DNA of 64,000 nucleotides from contig NW_019029057.1 in NCBI RefSeq assembly GCF_002105155.1, positions 47,239-111,238 on the forward strand, written 5' to 3'. Made by a program: the position numbers and the translations under genes. Source of the stretch: Lobosporangium transversale (lineage: Eukaryota; Mortierellomycota; Mortierellomycetes; Mortierellales; Mortierellaceae). This document shows, in pieces, positions 11,128-22,049 of the stretch (its first letter is position 1; every line of letters starts with the position of its first letter). The notes under the pieces are model-generated. The model saw nothing but the letters and a program-made list of their open reading frames with translations. It did not search any database and was not told the DNA's origin.

Positions 11128-14100
11128 AAGCGTGGCTTCTGTATCGCAAATCTGGGGGTTAAATAACAGTGGTGATATTCACTATGGTACATCAAATCAG
11201 CTTGTACAGCTCAAAGCCCCTGTAACAACTGGAGCAGGATACAACAGACCAAACTTCACATCCATTTCAGTTGGACATGACAACATTGTATTGGCTACTG
11301 ATGCACACACAGGCACAGTCTTTAGGCTCAAGACACACCCCTCAGTGTCGCATCCGCCCCTATGGACAGCTCTCCCAGGGACGGGCACATTTTGCCATTT
11401 ACCGTCATTGATGCCATCCTTTGCCGGATCAGCCATAACCACCCAACGCCTTCATATGACCAGCTGCACTCTCTCTTCAGCGGATTATATTGTTGGAGTG
11501 GCAGCAGATGGACAAGTGTACCGATTTTGTAATAATGCTTGGATTTCGATGGGTGGGGGTGCAAAGTTTGAGAGCGTTGGGGTTGGAGTCGATGGATATG
11601 TCATTGGCGTTGACCAAGATGGCGATCTCTTTGGATGTCAGTTACAAAGCACTATCATGGTTCCCGGTTTAGCCTCGAGCAGTGAGGCAAGAGAAGCTGT
11701 GAGAATAGAGGTGTCATCAGGGGTTTCAGTAGAAGCACAACAACAGATGTGGCAAAAACAAGATGATGATACCGATCCTCCAAGTTCGCCAAAAGCACCC
11801 AATCAACCCAGTATCCCAGCCACGCCTCGGCTCCAAGGGATGCCGAAGCGGCCATTGACATCGCCGAGGGAACTGTTTGAAATCTCGGGTACAACTTTTT
11901 CGTCCTTTAGTCAAAACCAGATCGATCAAGGACAGGTACAGTCACGGAGGCAGGGCGAGCGCCAGTTCACGGCTCCTTTAGTATCTAAAACTGACAACAA
12001 AAACAACAACGATTCTACTCCGTCCTCACCAGCGATTTCACGCAGTAATTCTTTTATGATGCGATATTTAACCCCAGCCAGATCAGGTTCACAGCTGAGC
12101 AAAAAAAGCAGTTATGCATCTGAGAATGGCTCAGCACAGTTGTCTCCAAAGGCAAGACTAAATTTTGCTCAGGTTAATAACGCTGAGAATACTAGAGACA
12201 TTCAACAAAATATTTCTCAGCAACCAATGATCTTGAATGACACCTCCACCACCTCTAAAGGAACGAAAAATACTCCGTTAAGGATACAAACAGCGCTATT
12301 TAATACTTACGGAGCACCTGAAGGTACTTCTTTTTCTTTACTTATTTGAGATCAATAGCTTTCTTTTCGTTTTTGCACTTCTGACATTATTGATTCCTAC
12401 CTTATAAAAAGTCGATTCAAATGATGTTTCTTCGCGACCTCTTGTAACTACTGGGATCAGAAACGGTAGATCCCCTTCGACCGACCTTCCATTAGATAAG
12501 AACCCATACCCACCAGAGCTTTTTACGCCCTCACAAGCAGCAAGTATAAACAACGAAAACAATGGGTTGCATCATAGTAATATGTCGATGAATTCCTCAG
12601 AACCGGATTATTTCCCACTCTCTACGAAGCTGACCAACACGGGCTCAGAAAGTCAATGGCAGAATCAGACTAAAAGATATAGTAGTGATAAGCAGGAGTT
12701 CATAAATGACGATAAGGATGAAGGTAAAAAGGATAGTGTCCATTTCATTCACCTCACATTGGTGTGGATTTTAAAGAGTGGAAACTTGAAGAACGGATGA
12801 CCATTCTCAAAAATGCCAATAAAACTAACAACACTTTCAAAACTATAGTTCCTTTGTCGGGATATCAGACAAGCAGCAGCATTAGAAATGACCACAGTAG
12901 AGGTGGATCTAGTAATGATGATGTGGCTGCTGCAGCCAAAGAATATGGCAATGGTTATACCCACCAAGGCATGAGGAGTAATCCCACTACAGCTCTTTCG
13001 GTTTCAACTCCTGGCCATCCTGAAAATGGATTCGGAGTATCTGCTCTGTCAGGAAAGAGTGAGTGGATTGAGGATGCAATGGATCCATATAATAGCCACT
13101 CACATGGGGATATTAGTTTAAAGACGAGTTTGAAGCCAGACCATGATAAAAAGCAATGGGACAGCAGCGCAAATGACCACAGCAACATCAACGACAGCAA
13201 TAGCCATAACAACAGTAGCAACTATTCTGCTCCTATTTATTCCTCACCAACAAGCCCAAAGACCCTAGCATCGGGCTATTACTCTCCTCCAGACACTTAC
13301 CAGGATCGTCAAACCCAATCGCGGGGTCAAACGCGTAACCAGCAATCAGCTCAAACAGTGTACAGTCGAGGCCCGTATTATCATTCTCCACCCCTCGGGA
13401 AATCTTCTCCCAGCCATAAACAGGAATTTCTTCACTCTACGTCTAATAAAGAGGAAGGTGCCAGCGACGGCCACAGGTCTTTCGAAGAAAACCCAGCAGC
13501 AGCACCGACTTTGCTATATACACGTCGGTCGAGCTCAGCATCAGAGATATTGATGCTTCAACAACAACAAGAATATCTTCGGCTTACACGGCTCCGCAGC
13601 GAGCCAGCCTCCACCTCGTGCGACAATATTCCCGCAAGTCAGGCGAGTATTAGCAGTAATAATAATAATCACAATAGCAATCATTTTAGCAAAAATTACC
13701 AGAACCGAGGAAGCGTTGCTAGTTTTAGTGATCATTATGGAGACCTCCTAATCGAAGACAACCAAGCGACCGCCGTTGCAGCTGCTGCCAGGGCGACACG
13801 TCCATATGTTACCCAAGAGGACTACCCATCTACCATAGTGCCATCGCCAGTGAAACCTGCCACTATTCGGTATAATGATCCCTTTATGCATGCCAATAAT
13901 GATATCGAGATGGATAGCTTACCGAAACATGGTCTTGGAAATGGTAATGAAGGTAGTAGAGACACTTCAGGCCGTCCCTCGTGCTCATCTTCTCAACTTG
14001 ATACTACAGTTACAGGTCAACCAGCACCGGGCCTACGAAGAAATGATCGATGTCCAAGCACGCCCAATAGGTCGATGGCTCGGCCTGTAACCATGAATGA

Positions 14101-14221
14101 AAGTGGAATTCAAGGCGAGGATGCCCAAGGGCGGTGGATTGGGGGATCGACAGGGCCAGATGCCCGAGTTACATCTTATAATCAGGATGTACACAAGTCC
14201 AAGTGCTGCTTAGTTTTATGA
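10413..14221 (+). CDS. Tectonin beta-propeller-type protein with C-terminal CaaX box, 1,178 aa
   Basis: Four exons join in frame: 10413-10999, 11131-12323, 12412-12723 and 12777-14221. The first two carry tectonin-like repeats (W-x2-IPG then VSV-x5-IWGV; later VASVSQIWGLNNSGDIHYG and IVGVAADGQVYRF), the hallmark of TECPR/tectonin propellers that bind membranes or other proteins. The rest (~800 residues) is Ser/Asn/Gln-rich and disordered. The protein ends KSKCCLVL; the last four residues CLVL fit a CaaX prenylation box, and a final Leu usually means geranylgeranylation. This predicts membrane attachment, which is inference. Intron 1 contains T36 followed by A9 directly before the acceptor. 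Intron 3 is only 53 nt and is the least certain join. Function unknown. Confidence 0.75.
11085..11130. repeat. T36-A9 homopolymer block at a 3' splice site
   Basis: An uninterrupted run of 36 T is followed by 9 A and the acceptor G at 11130 of tectonin intron 1. It is the longest of the many homopolymers in the window. Confidence 0.85.
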
Positions 14222-14985
14222 TTTTTTGTATAGTATTCCTAACAAGTATGGACAACATGCATCACACCACCATCAATTGCAATACAATTACAATAATAAA
14301 AAATTCATGTAGTTTAGCCTGCACACGACATTCCCCAGCTGATGATCACTTTTTTGCTTCTTTCACACATGCACAAACATTCATTGGATAAGCTCTTTAA
14401 TGATAAACATCAATGATACTCTATTCTTAGGCTAGCAGGATAACTTGGTCGAGACCATTATCATTATTATTATAGTAATTAAAAAGCCCCTCTGTATCTA
14501 CCTTTTCTTATTAAATGATTAGAGTTAATTGTCAATCGAGCCAGGACCATCAATAGCCGCGTTCCTTTCTCGATTATGGTGCGATTATGTGACTGTTGCC
14601 TACAAAAAGCGCAAATTTATCGAGAAAGGAACACGGCTAATTAATGTGTTGTAATGAGTTCTTTTTTATTGAAAATAGTACAAGAAAACCAAGAAGCACC
14701 TTTTAACAAAAAAAAAGTGAAGAAAACACCTTGATAGTGAGCTGAGGGAAAGAAAGATAAACAAGGGTAGGAAGAAAATGGTAGGATTAATGTGGGTCCT
14801 GGCAAAGTCGTCATGGTTTTCGCCTTCAATCAGCTTTAATTTGCAAAAAAAAAAAAAAAAAAAAAAAAAAATGCAATTATGACGATGTTCCCGCCCTTTT
14901 TCTTTTGTGTGTGTTTGTAAATATGAATGTGTTGATGTTTTTTTTTTTTCTTCATTGAATCTTTTAGCAATTGAAATGTGAGATT
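14222..14985. other. Convergent intergenic region
   Basis: Spacer between the 3' ends of the tectonin gene (plus) and the PLDc_N gene (minus). It holds the 21-bp inverted repeat listed separately, a long A run (about 14846-14870) and AT-rich sequence. A minus frame at 14641-14829 is low-complexity and not supported as a gene. Confidence 0.4.
14554..14639. repeat. 21-bp inverted repeat (hairpin), 44-nt loop
   Basis: Left arm 14554-14574 (TAGCCGCGTTCCTTTCTCGA plus T) and right arm 14619-14639 are reverse complements with one mismatch. In a minus-strand RNA the mismatch becomes a G-U wobble, so the hairpin would be fully paired. It lies between two convergent genes. It could be a tiny MITE, a terminator-like structure or a small hairpin RNA. 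Confidence 0.75.
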
Positions 14986-15215
14986 CTAGACAATAGATTC
15001 GTAGCCATCGTAATTGTACTCTTCTCGAGATCCGAACAAGCTACAGTTTACAAAAGGAGCAAAATTAGTATGAACAAGAATTTTTTTTTGTTCAAGAAAT
15101 GAACACAATATGGAAAACGACACCATGCATGAAGAACCGATACAACTTCTACTACTTACAAATAAATGATGATTCCAAAGACAGGGAACATGAAAATAAG
15201 TAGAGACCCTACCAT

Positions 15216-15248
<33 letters not shown>

Positions 15249-15591
15249 TTAGCAATAATGCCAAGCACAGTAAAGTGAAAGAGAAAAAATATCCTAAAAT
15301 GACATACAAAGAAACTTGGAGCCGATGCTTCTACTCGAGTTGAGGACTTCAAAGATTGCAATAAGATCGAGGATTAAGACGATCTAGTTATCAATAACAC
15401 AATTTTTTTTTTTTTTAAAAAAAAATAGTTAGAAATGAGGAGAGTACTGTTAGAAGAAATAATCCTCCATTGTACCCTTTCTTATTGTCCGTTCGCGCCT
15501 TCAATTCCTCCACTTGGTTGAGTAGAGACAGTGAGAAAGAAAGAAATTTTACCAAACCAAAGAAGCCGCCGGTGTACGCTGCTGGATGCAT
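14986..15591 (-). CDS. PLDc_N-domain small membrane protein, 72 aa, four exons
   Basis: Exons 15553-15591, 15308-15383, 15160-15208 and 14986-15040 join in frame with GT-AG introns into a 72-residue protein. It starts MHPAAYTGGFFGL and carries the PLDc_N pattern: a first membrane helix (IVLILDLIAIFEVL), NSSRSIGSKFLW, a second helix (LLIFMFPVFGIIIYF), then a short tail (LFGSREEYNYDGYESIV). PLDc_N proteins are small two-helix membrane proteins of unclear role; despite the name they have no phospholipase activity. Introns contain A/T homopolymers. No single exon reveals the family; only the joined reading does. Confidence 0.75.
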
Positions 15592-16342
15592 GGTCTGTAG
15601 TTGTGAATTCTGAGGGCCTGTTTAAGATGTGGATTATAAAAGTGCAAGTGCAGGAGTGATAAAAGGAAATGAAAGGAAGAGGGTGGGGAAAAAGTGGAGA
15701 GGAAGAGAAAAGAAGCGTTGAACATTGCAGATGACGGTCTAGCCAATCGGGGGCGTACGAATGAATGAAACGATGACAGAATTGCCTGTGCTCCCGCACG
15801 CGACCTCTGCTTAACAAACCAAACCCATTACGTCAAGGCTCATCCATGAACATGTAAATGCATGCAAGGGACAGAGCATCCAATTTGAGTTTTAGGATAA
15901 CAATAGACACAGCAGTGCGACGAAAAGAAGTGTGGTGTGGTGTAGTGTGGATATCCACCGCTATCAATGGGTCTTCCCAATCGCATTACAGAGATTGGTT
16001 ACTGTCTTCTGCTTTTGGCAGACATGTTCCGAAACAACCCCTTGTTCCTGTGTGCATTCACTACAATCACAAGCAAAGGCTTCCTTCGTGGTACTCCCAT
16101 CACCTTTCATCTGCTATTTTGGACGGAACAATGTAGACTCGACTCCTCTCATTTATCAGTGTGTCTATACTGATAATAGAAATAAATAATAAAAATAAAT
16201 AAATAATCCATTTCGCTTTTTCGTTCCTTTACAGTCGTACACCTTTGTTTTCTTCACCATTCGCCATTTTATTTCGATCACTCTTACCGGCCTCACTTTG
16301 GACAATCGGATCAACACTTTCTTCCAGACAAGCCCTCAAATT
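15592..16342. other. Divergent intergenic/promoter region
   Basis: Spacer between the PLDc_N gene (minus) and the coiled-coil gene (plus). The left part is purine-rich on the plus strand, which is C/T-rich in the sense of the minus gene. The AAT/AAAT-rich words at about 16180-16205 are AT-rich filler. Overlapping short frames on both strands give no family. Confidence 0.4.
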
Positions 16343-19300
16343 ATGTCTAATCGTAAAAGTACGTTGGGACACTCTGTGTGTTCCCGAGCCCCTCGATGCG
16401 GGGTTGGTTCTACGGCACAGCCTTCCCAACTATCGACTCCATCTATTATCCCTGCAACTTCTACCACATCACTTGCACCTGTTCCTACGCCATCACCTTC
16501 ACCTACGCCTACTGATCCAGAGGTTATTGTTAGTCCAGATCCTGAAATGGTGCCACAAACCGACAATAATAACGAAAACATAGATCCAACAACCGTGAGA
16601 GAAGTCGACGCCGCGACTCACATCGTGGTAGAGCATCTTAAATCTGGTACGGTCCAAACCCATGTTTTTGCATCCAAGGATGGGAAACCTTCGCTGTTAG
16701 GGCATACTATTCCTGACACTACTAGGTGTGTATCACTCAAGGAAACAATATACTTGAAATCATTGTTATTGATGTTGTTGTGTCTTAAAAGGAAGATTAT
16801 GCCCAAAAGATCTGATCATCTTTTTTTTTTTTTTTTTTTTTTTTTTAACTCTTTCCAGTAAAACATTTGCGACTGTCCTGGACAACAGGTTACAAGAGCT
16901 CAGCACTCTGGCCCAAGATACCCTTGAGGCTTCTAGACGTGAATCGTTTGATAGACTGGAAGATTTAAAATTGACCATTCAAGAAAATGATGGGCTTATG
17001 GCATCTCAGGTTGCACAAGTTGAGATTCAGATCAGAACAGAGGTCGGCCCAAAGCTCGATAGGATTGAGCATTTGCTCCTTAGTCGTCCTCCTAAATCTA
17101 AAACCCCAAGATCACTTTCAATGAAGAGCGTTTCCATACGTTCGATCGCCGATGGTGATCCGGAAGAGCCTGAGTACTCTAGAACAAGCCTTGATCCCAT
17201 GGACCTTACTAGTACAGACGAAATTGGAGACATTGGATCTGTATCAAGGGCATTAGGCCAAAAAGGAGGAAGTAGTGCCAATATCACTAACGCTGATTCC
17301 TCTACTTCTTCCAAGGCCCAAGCCGACCTTGTTGTGTTGGAGAAACTTTCCAACATCGAGACTCAAGTCGATGCGCTCTGCAAGGTGGTCATTGATGGCC
17401 AGCTTCCGCTCGTCACGGATCCAGCGGTGATCCTCTCGAGTGGGAACGGTGTAGAGATTGGGACTGCTGCGACCACAAGTAGCACTATACGGATGAACCA
17501 AGTCGGTTCGGAGACTATGACTCGGTTCGGAGCCATGAGAAACGAGTTACTTACCTTCCCGGACATGCTAAAGAGTACGCAAACAACCATGCAGGAGCTG
17601 ATTGAGACATTTGCCAAAAACCATACGAACTCTGAACCTACCAACGCTGAGTTGGTACCAGAAGCTGATACTCAGCCCTTGCACCATGATGAACATGGCC
17701 AATGGCAAGCCAACGTCCTGAAGATGGCGACTTCGCATCAAGCTGGGCTCGATGATTTGGGCATCCAATTTCAAGTTATGGAATCGACTATCCAAAGCGT
17801 GGACAATGAAATCAAGGACTGGAGAAATTCAAATAGGCTGTCGCTGCGAGTGATATTGAGTACGTATTCCAGGCTTTGGATATGTTTGTCTAATTGAAAT
17901 GCGCGTGTCCTGATGGTGTTATGGTTGCCTGTACTGACAAACTCTCGTCTCTATTTTTTACCTTCTCAAAGAATACATGTACTGGATATACAAACATACC
18001 GAAAAGGTCGATATTAAGATCCGCCAAGTGTTCGATGAGATCAAAAGCCAGATCAAGGTAGAGCCGGAGCAGAGAGTGCAGTTCTCGGGCGACTTGGATC
18101 AGATGCGGACAGAGATCCAAGCCGTCCTCACTGGCCTTCCGGAGATGGTAGCTGACTTGCTCAAGCAAGCAAGCACACCAACAATTGCAGCGGGAGGCTC
18201 TGCCATTTCTGCAAGGCCAAGCGCATCGACAGAGCCAGCCCTGACGGCAGCTCCAGAGCACCAAGTCGAACAAACCGATAACGCCTCAAGGATTGGTGAA
18301 GCCGCATCATTTCAGCCTAATCCTCAATCAGGTTTGGACTATTTGGCTGCAACAAGGCCAGAAGGAAACCTTGCTCCTACCGCAAAATCCGGAGGCTGGG
18401 ATTCAGTTGGCTCTGCCACCTATTCTGCATATAATGAGGCCTGGAACCCTGGTTTGACCATATCTGAGGCTGCAGCTCCCGTGGTCCCTCCAAGAGCTGA
18501 TAAGGATAATGTCGCTGGGGCTGTATCTTCGGCAGAGAGAGCCGATGCAGAGAACAGAGCACCTACTGCTGCTGCTGTTGATGGGGATATTACCATCGTA
18601 ACAGGAGGTAATGGACAGTCCAATCCTACCTTAAGGCTAATACAGGCGGTGGAGGACCTGCAAGCTAGTGCACAATACATGATTTCAAAGTACGGCGACC
18701 TTTTACGATCCAAGACCATACAGCCGACCGAGGCTTCTTCTGTAGGCGAACCAGTTGCCACTAACGTCACAAGCGCGCCTGGGGGGACTACAACCGATAC
18801 CTCCCCACCTGAAGCTTTCGATACATCCGAACTACTGTCTCACGAGGAATCTCTAGAGCGGCGAACCCGCGCTGTAGAAGGACACTCTATATGGCAAGGT
18901 AGCTCGAACCCAAGCGAGAAGCAAGCTGGGAACTCTGGGCCTAGGGGGACAAAAGCCTCGCCGGCGCCAGGTTACCGCAGGGTGTCACCAGCGACGCTTA
19001 GTGGCGACCCTGCACATGACAATTCTACTAACGCTGGTGGCGTTGCTGCCACTTACACTGTTGACACTAGAACTCCAATTGATAGGAGCGAAATACTTGA
19101 GAGCATTGGAAGGGATGGAAGTGATACTTCAGAGCCTGCCCCACTGTTTGGAATGCATCGAGAGCTCCATGATGAACTTGAATCCATGAATAGAAACATG
19201 ACAGAGCTTTTAATGGTCATTACCAATACTACAAGTAGCCTGTCTCAAGGCCAGATCCACCTTGAAGAGGCTTTCAGACGAGAGCTCAATCGAGTCCTTC

Positions 19301-21852
19301 CAGTGATGCGCCCGGCAGAGTCGGAAGGCAGTCGAGCCAGAGCAGAGGCAGAACGCCGTGAAGCGTATGATCGAATTTCAATGATACCAAACTTGATGAC
19401 TTCACTCGAGAGTGTAAATTTCCATCATTCCTGCAAGCTTGATGATGCGCAAAAGGAGATTGAAGAAATCAAGGCGCTTATTGTAACGCTGGAAACTAAG
19501 ATCATCAACTGCCATGCAGATGTGCAGAGCATATTGCATGGGTCCATGGAGGACTCTTCAACGCTTGCGCTTGTGAAGCAGCAAATAGAGACTATTATTA
19601 GTGACCAAGGGCCCTCAAGTGGTATGTTTGTGAAGTCACAGACGCCAGAGGTCATGCAAGCAGCAGCCAGCATTACCGAACTTATGGCGATCAATGAACG
19701 GACGCTATCCTATCAAGAAGCCCAAGGAAAACTGCTTCAAGACTTGCAGACGAAACATAGAGAAGGATGGGAAGAGTATCACGAAAAATATGGCCCAAGT
19801 GTACTCAGCTTCGAAAGCTGGCATGACAAGTATGATAAAGATATGCGAGAGTTTGAAGAATGGAGGCGTATTCACCAAGAAGAAATTCAAGAGTGGCAAA
19901 GGAAACATGCCGAGACAATCGAAGCGTGGCACAATTTACATGGCAAGCAGTTATCAGAGCTCGGACAAAAGCGCTGCTGTCATGGCTGCCCTCCCGCACC
20001 CGCTTCTTTCCCTTCAACGCCAAGCGCTATCCAATCCGGAGCTCAGGTCGACCGTGGAATGGCTCTAGGCGCTAGCACCGATGCTAAACCCAAGGCCAGC
20101 GAGAATAGTGGCCATGTTACTGATGCTATACTAGAAGCTAGCTTATCTGATACAAGGGGGGAGGGCGCTGATGTCGTGGCTGATGACTCAATGGCCTCTG
20201 GGACAGCGGATTCTTACAGATGTCCTTGTGGTGCAATATCCGGAGACGGGTCCGAACCAACCACTGAAACGAGCACCACAAGATCCACTATACAGAGCGC
20301 CATTGATATGCTTCGGAGCATTCTGAAAAGAGGAGCAGCTACAACAAGCCAAAACTACCAAGGAGAATTGCAGCCTACAGTAGAAGCGGGGACCGAAGCG
20401 AACGCGGAAGTAGCTGTAGCTGATGATTCCAAGACTAGAAAAAATGCCACTGTTAACTCGATAGAGCCAGTTCCCCAAATCGATAATGAAGCTGGCGAAA
20501 ACATCGGCCATTCCCAGAATGATTTCAGGTCCAGTAGTCATCCCACACACCAAAGTGCATTACCAAAAGAGCTGTATGACTTTCTTAGGCCTTATTTCCA
20601 TTCAGAGCCTATTCTCGTCGATAACGCACCAGCTGCTTCACGAAATGGCGGAGCCACAGTTATTGGCCCCACCGCTATCACTACTACTCGAGACCCTGAG
20701 GAGTTTTCAGCACCCGGTCAAGAGCCCTCGGACCTCCAAGAACAGTACTTGTTCAAAGCACGGGAGCCTCGCGGGAACGAAGGCAATGTGAGTCAGATGA
20801 TGGCCGAGCTATTGGATAAAGACCGAGAAATTACAGCCATCCTTGAAGATAAATATAAAAAAGAAAACGAATTTTATGAACAAGTAATGGCAAAAGATCG
20901 GGAGATTGCTCGTTTGAAAGAAAAGTATGAAAACACCAAGGAGAAGCTGAAAAAGGCCAACGCGGATATCATCAAACTCTACCGTGGTAAGTAGACGTCA
21001 GGTTGAGCAGTCTCTATCGCGTTTTATGAGATAATTATTTATTTTATTTTTACTCCTATTGTTATATACTGCGTAGAGGGCCTTGGTTTGAGTACAGGTG
21101 TATCTGCCGAAGAATCAGTCGCATCTCAGCAAGGTGATGCCTCGTCTTCCAAGAAAGCTGCGGACGATGGATCGGAGAGTGACACAGATTCAGTCGAGAG
21201 CGTTGCGATTCCTCGTTATAGCTTGATGACTGAAGCTGCAGAGCACCTTCGCCAGACTTTAGAGGAGACTAAGTTGCAGAGAGCTGCCCTGAGCCATGAG
21301 GTTGGCGTACTAGAGATCAAGCGAAATCAGATGTTAGAGGATATTGCCAATATGGAAGGTCGGCTTGTTTCGTCCAAATATGCTCAAGACCACCATCTGG
21401 TAGGTGAGCCCATTGGACGTGGTACTCGCACCCATCGTACAGAAGTTGCACCTACTGACAAGAATGAAGATGATGAAGAACGTATACGTTCTCGACCAAG
21501 AGGTCGGGGTGATGGATCGTCCTCGACTGCACGTGCACACTCGACTGTCCGACAGCAGAGGCACAGGTCCGCAATGGGACGACGTGGTTTATCCCAATCT
21601 AGGAGCCACGGGGGAGTACAGCGTACGGCTCATGAGGAAAGAGTTCCTCAGTTGGAAACAGATATCAAGATCCGTAAGGACGGTGGTGACTGTGAGACGC
21701 TGCTCTCCGCCAAGACTCTACTGACGCATGAGACCTTTGAGAAGATCCGATCATCGAGAGCAATTGATAAGGGTGCTGACGATGAAGATGAGTCTGGAGA
21801 AATGTGGTCTTTGGCTTGTGACTTTAAAGTCCGGATGGTATCTGCTCCATAA
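16343..21852 (+). CDS. Large coiled-coil protein, 1,724 aa, function unknown
   Basis: Four exons join in frame: 16343-16725, 16859-17859, 17972-20986 and 21077-21852. I choose ATG 16343 (MSNRKSTLGHSV), the first Met of the frame. The N terminus is Pro/Ser/Thr-rich. Helical, charged segments follow in exon 2 (about 16860-17060 and 17660-17850), around 19380-19560, at 19700-19960, near the end of exon 3 (about 20800-20980) and in exon 4. The 19740-19960 part has tryptophans at shrinking spacing (17, 14, 11, 11 residues). A CCHGC cluster follows, and PCGA occurs later. The exon 4 C terminus is Arg-rich and disordered. Intron 1 ends in T26 before its acceptor. The architecture suggests a structural or scaffolding protein; I recognise no family. 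Confidence 0.7.
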
Positions 21853-22049
21853 GAATGGCGCTAACTCTTTTTATAGTTATCTTGAATTAATTATCGGGCG
21901 AAGCTTTGACATTTAATAAATGCATGGAGCAAATGCACTTGCCAAATCGAGCATTGTTCCGCTTGTTGCTGTGACTGCGATGGCTCTAACCGATGTTTTG
22001 TAAGTTTGAAATTGTTTTTTTTTTTTTTTTTTTTTTCTCAATTGTCTCT

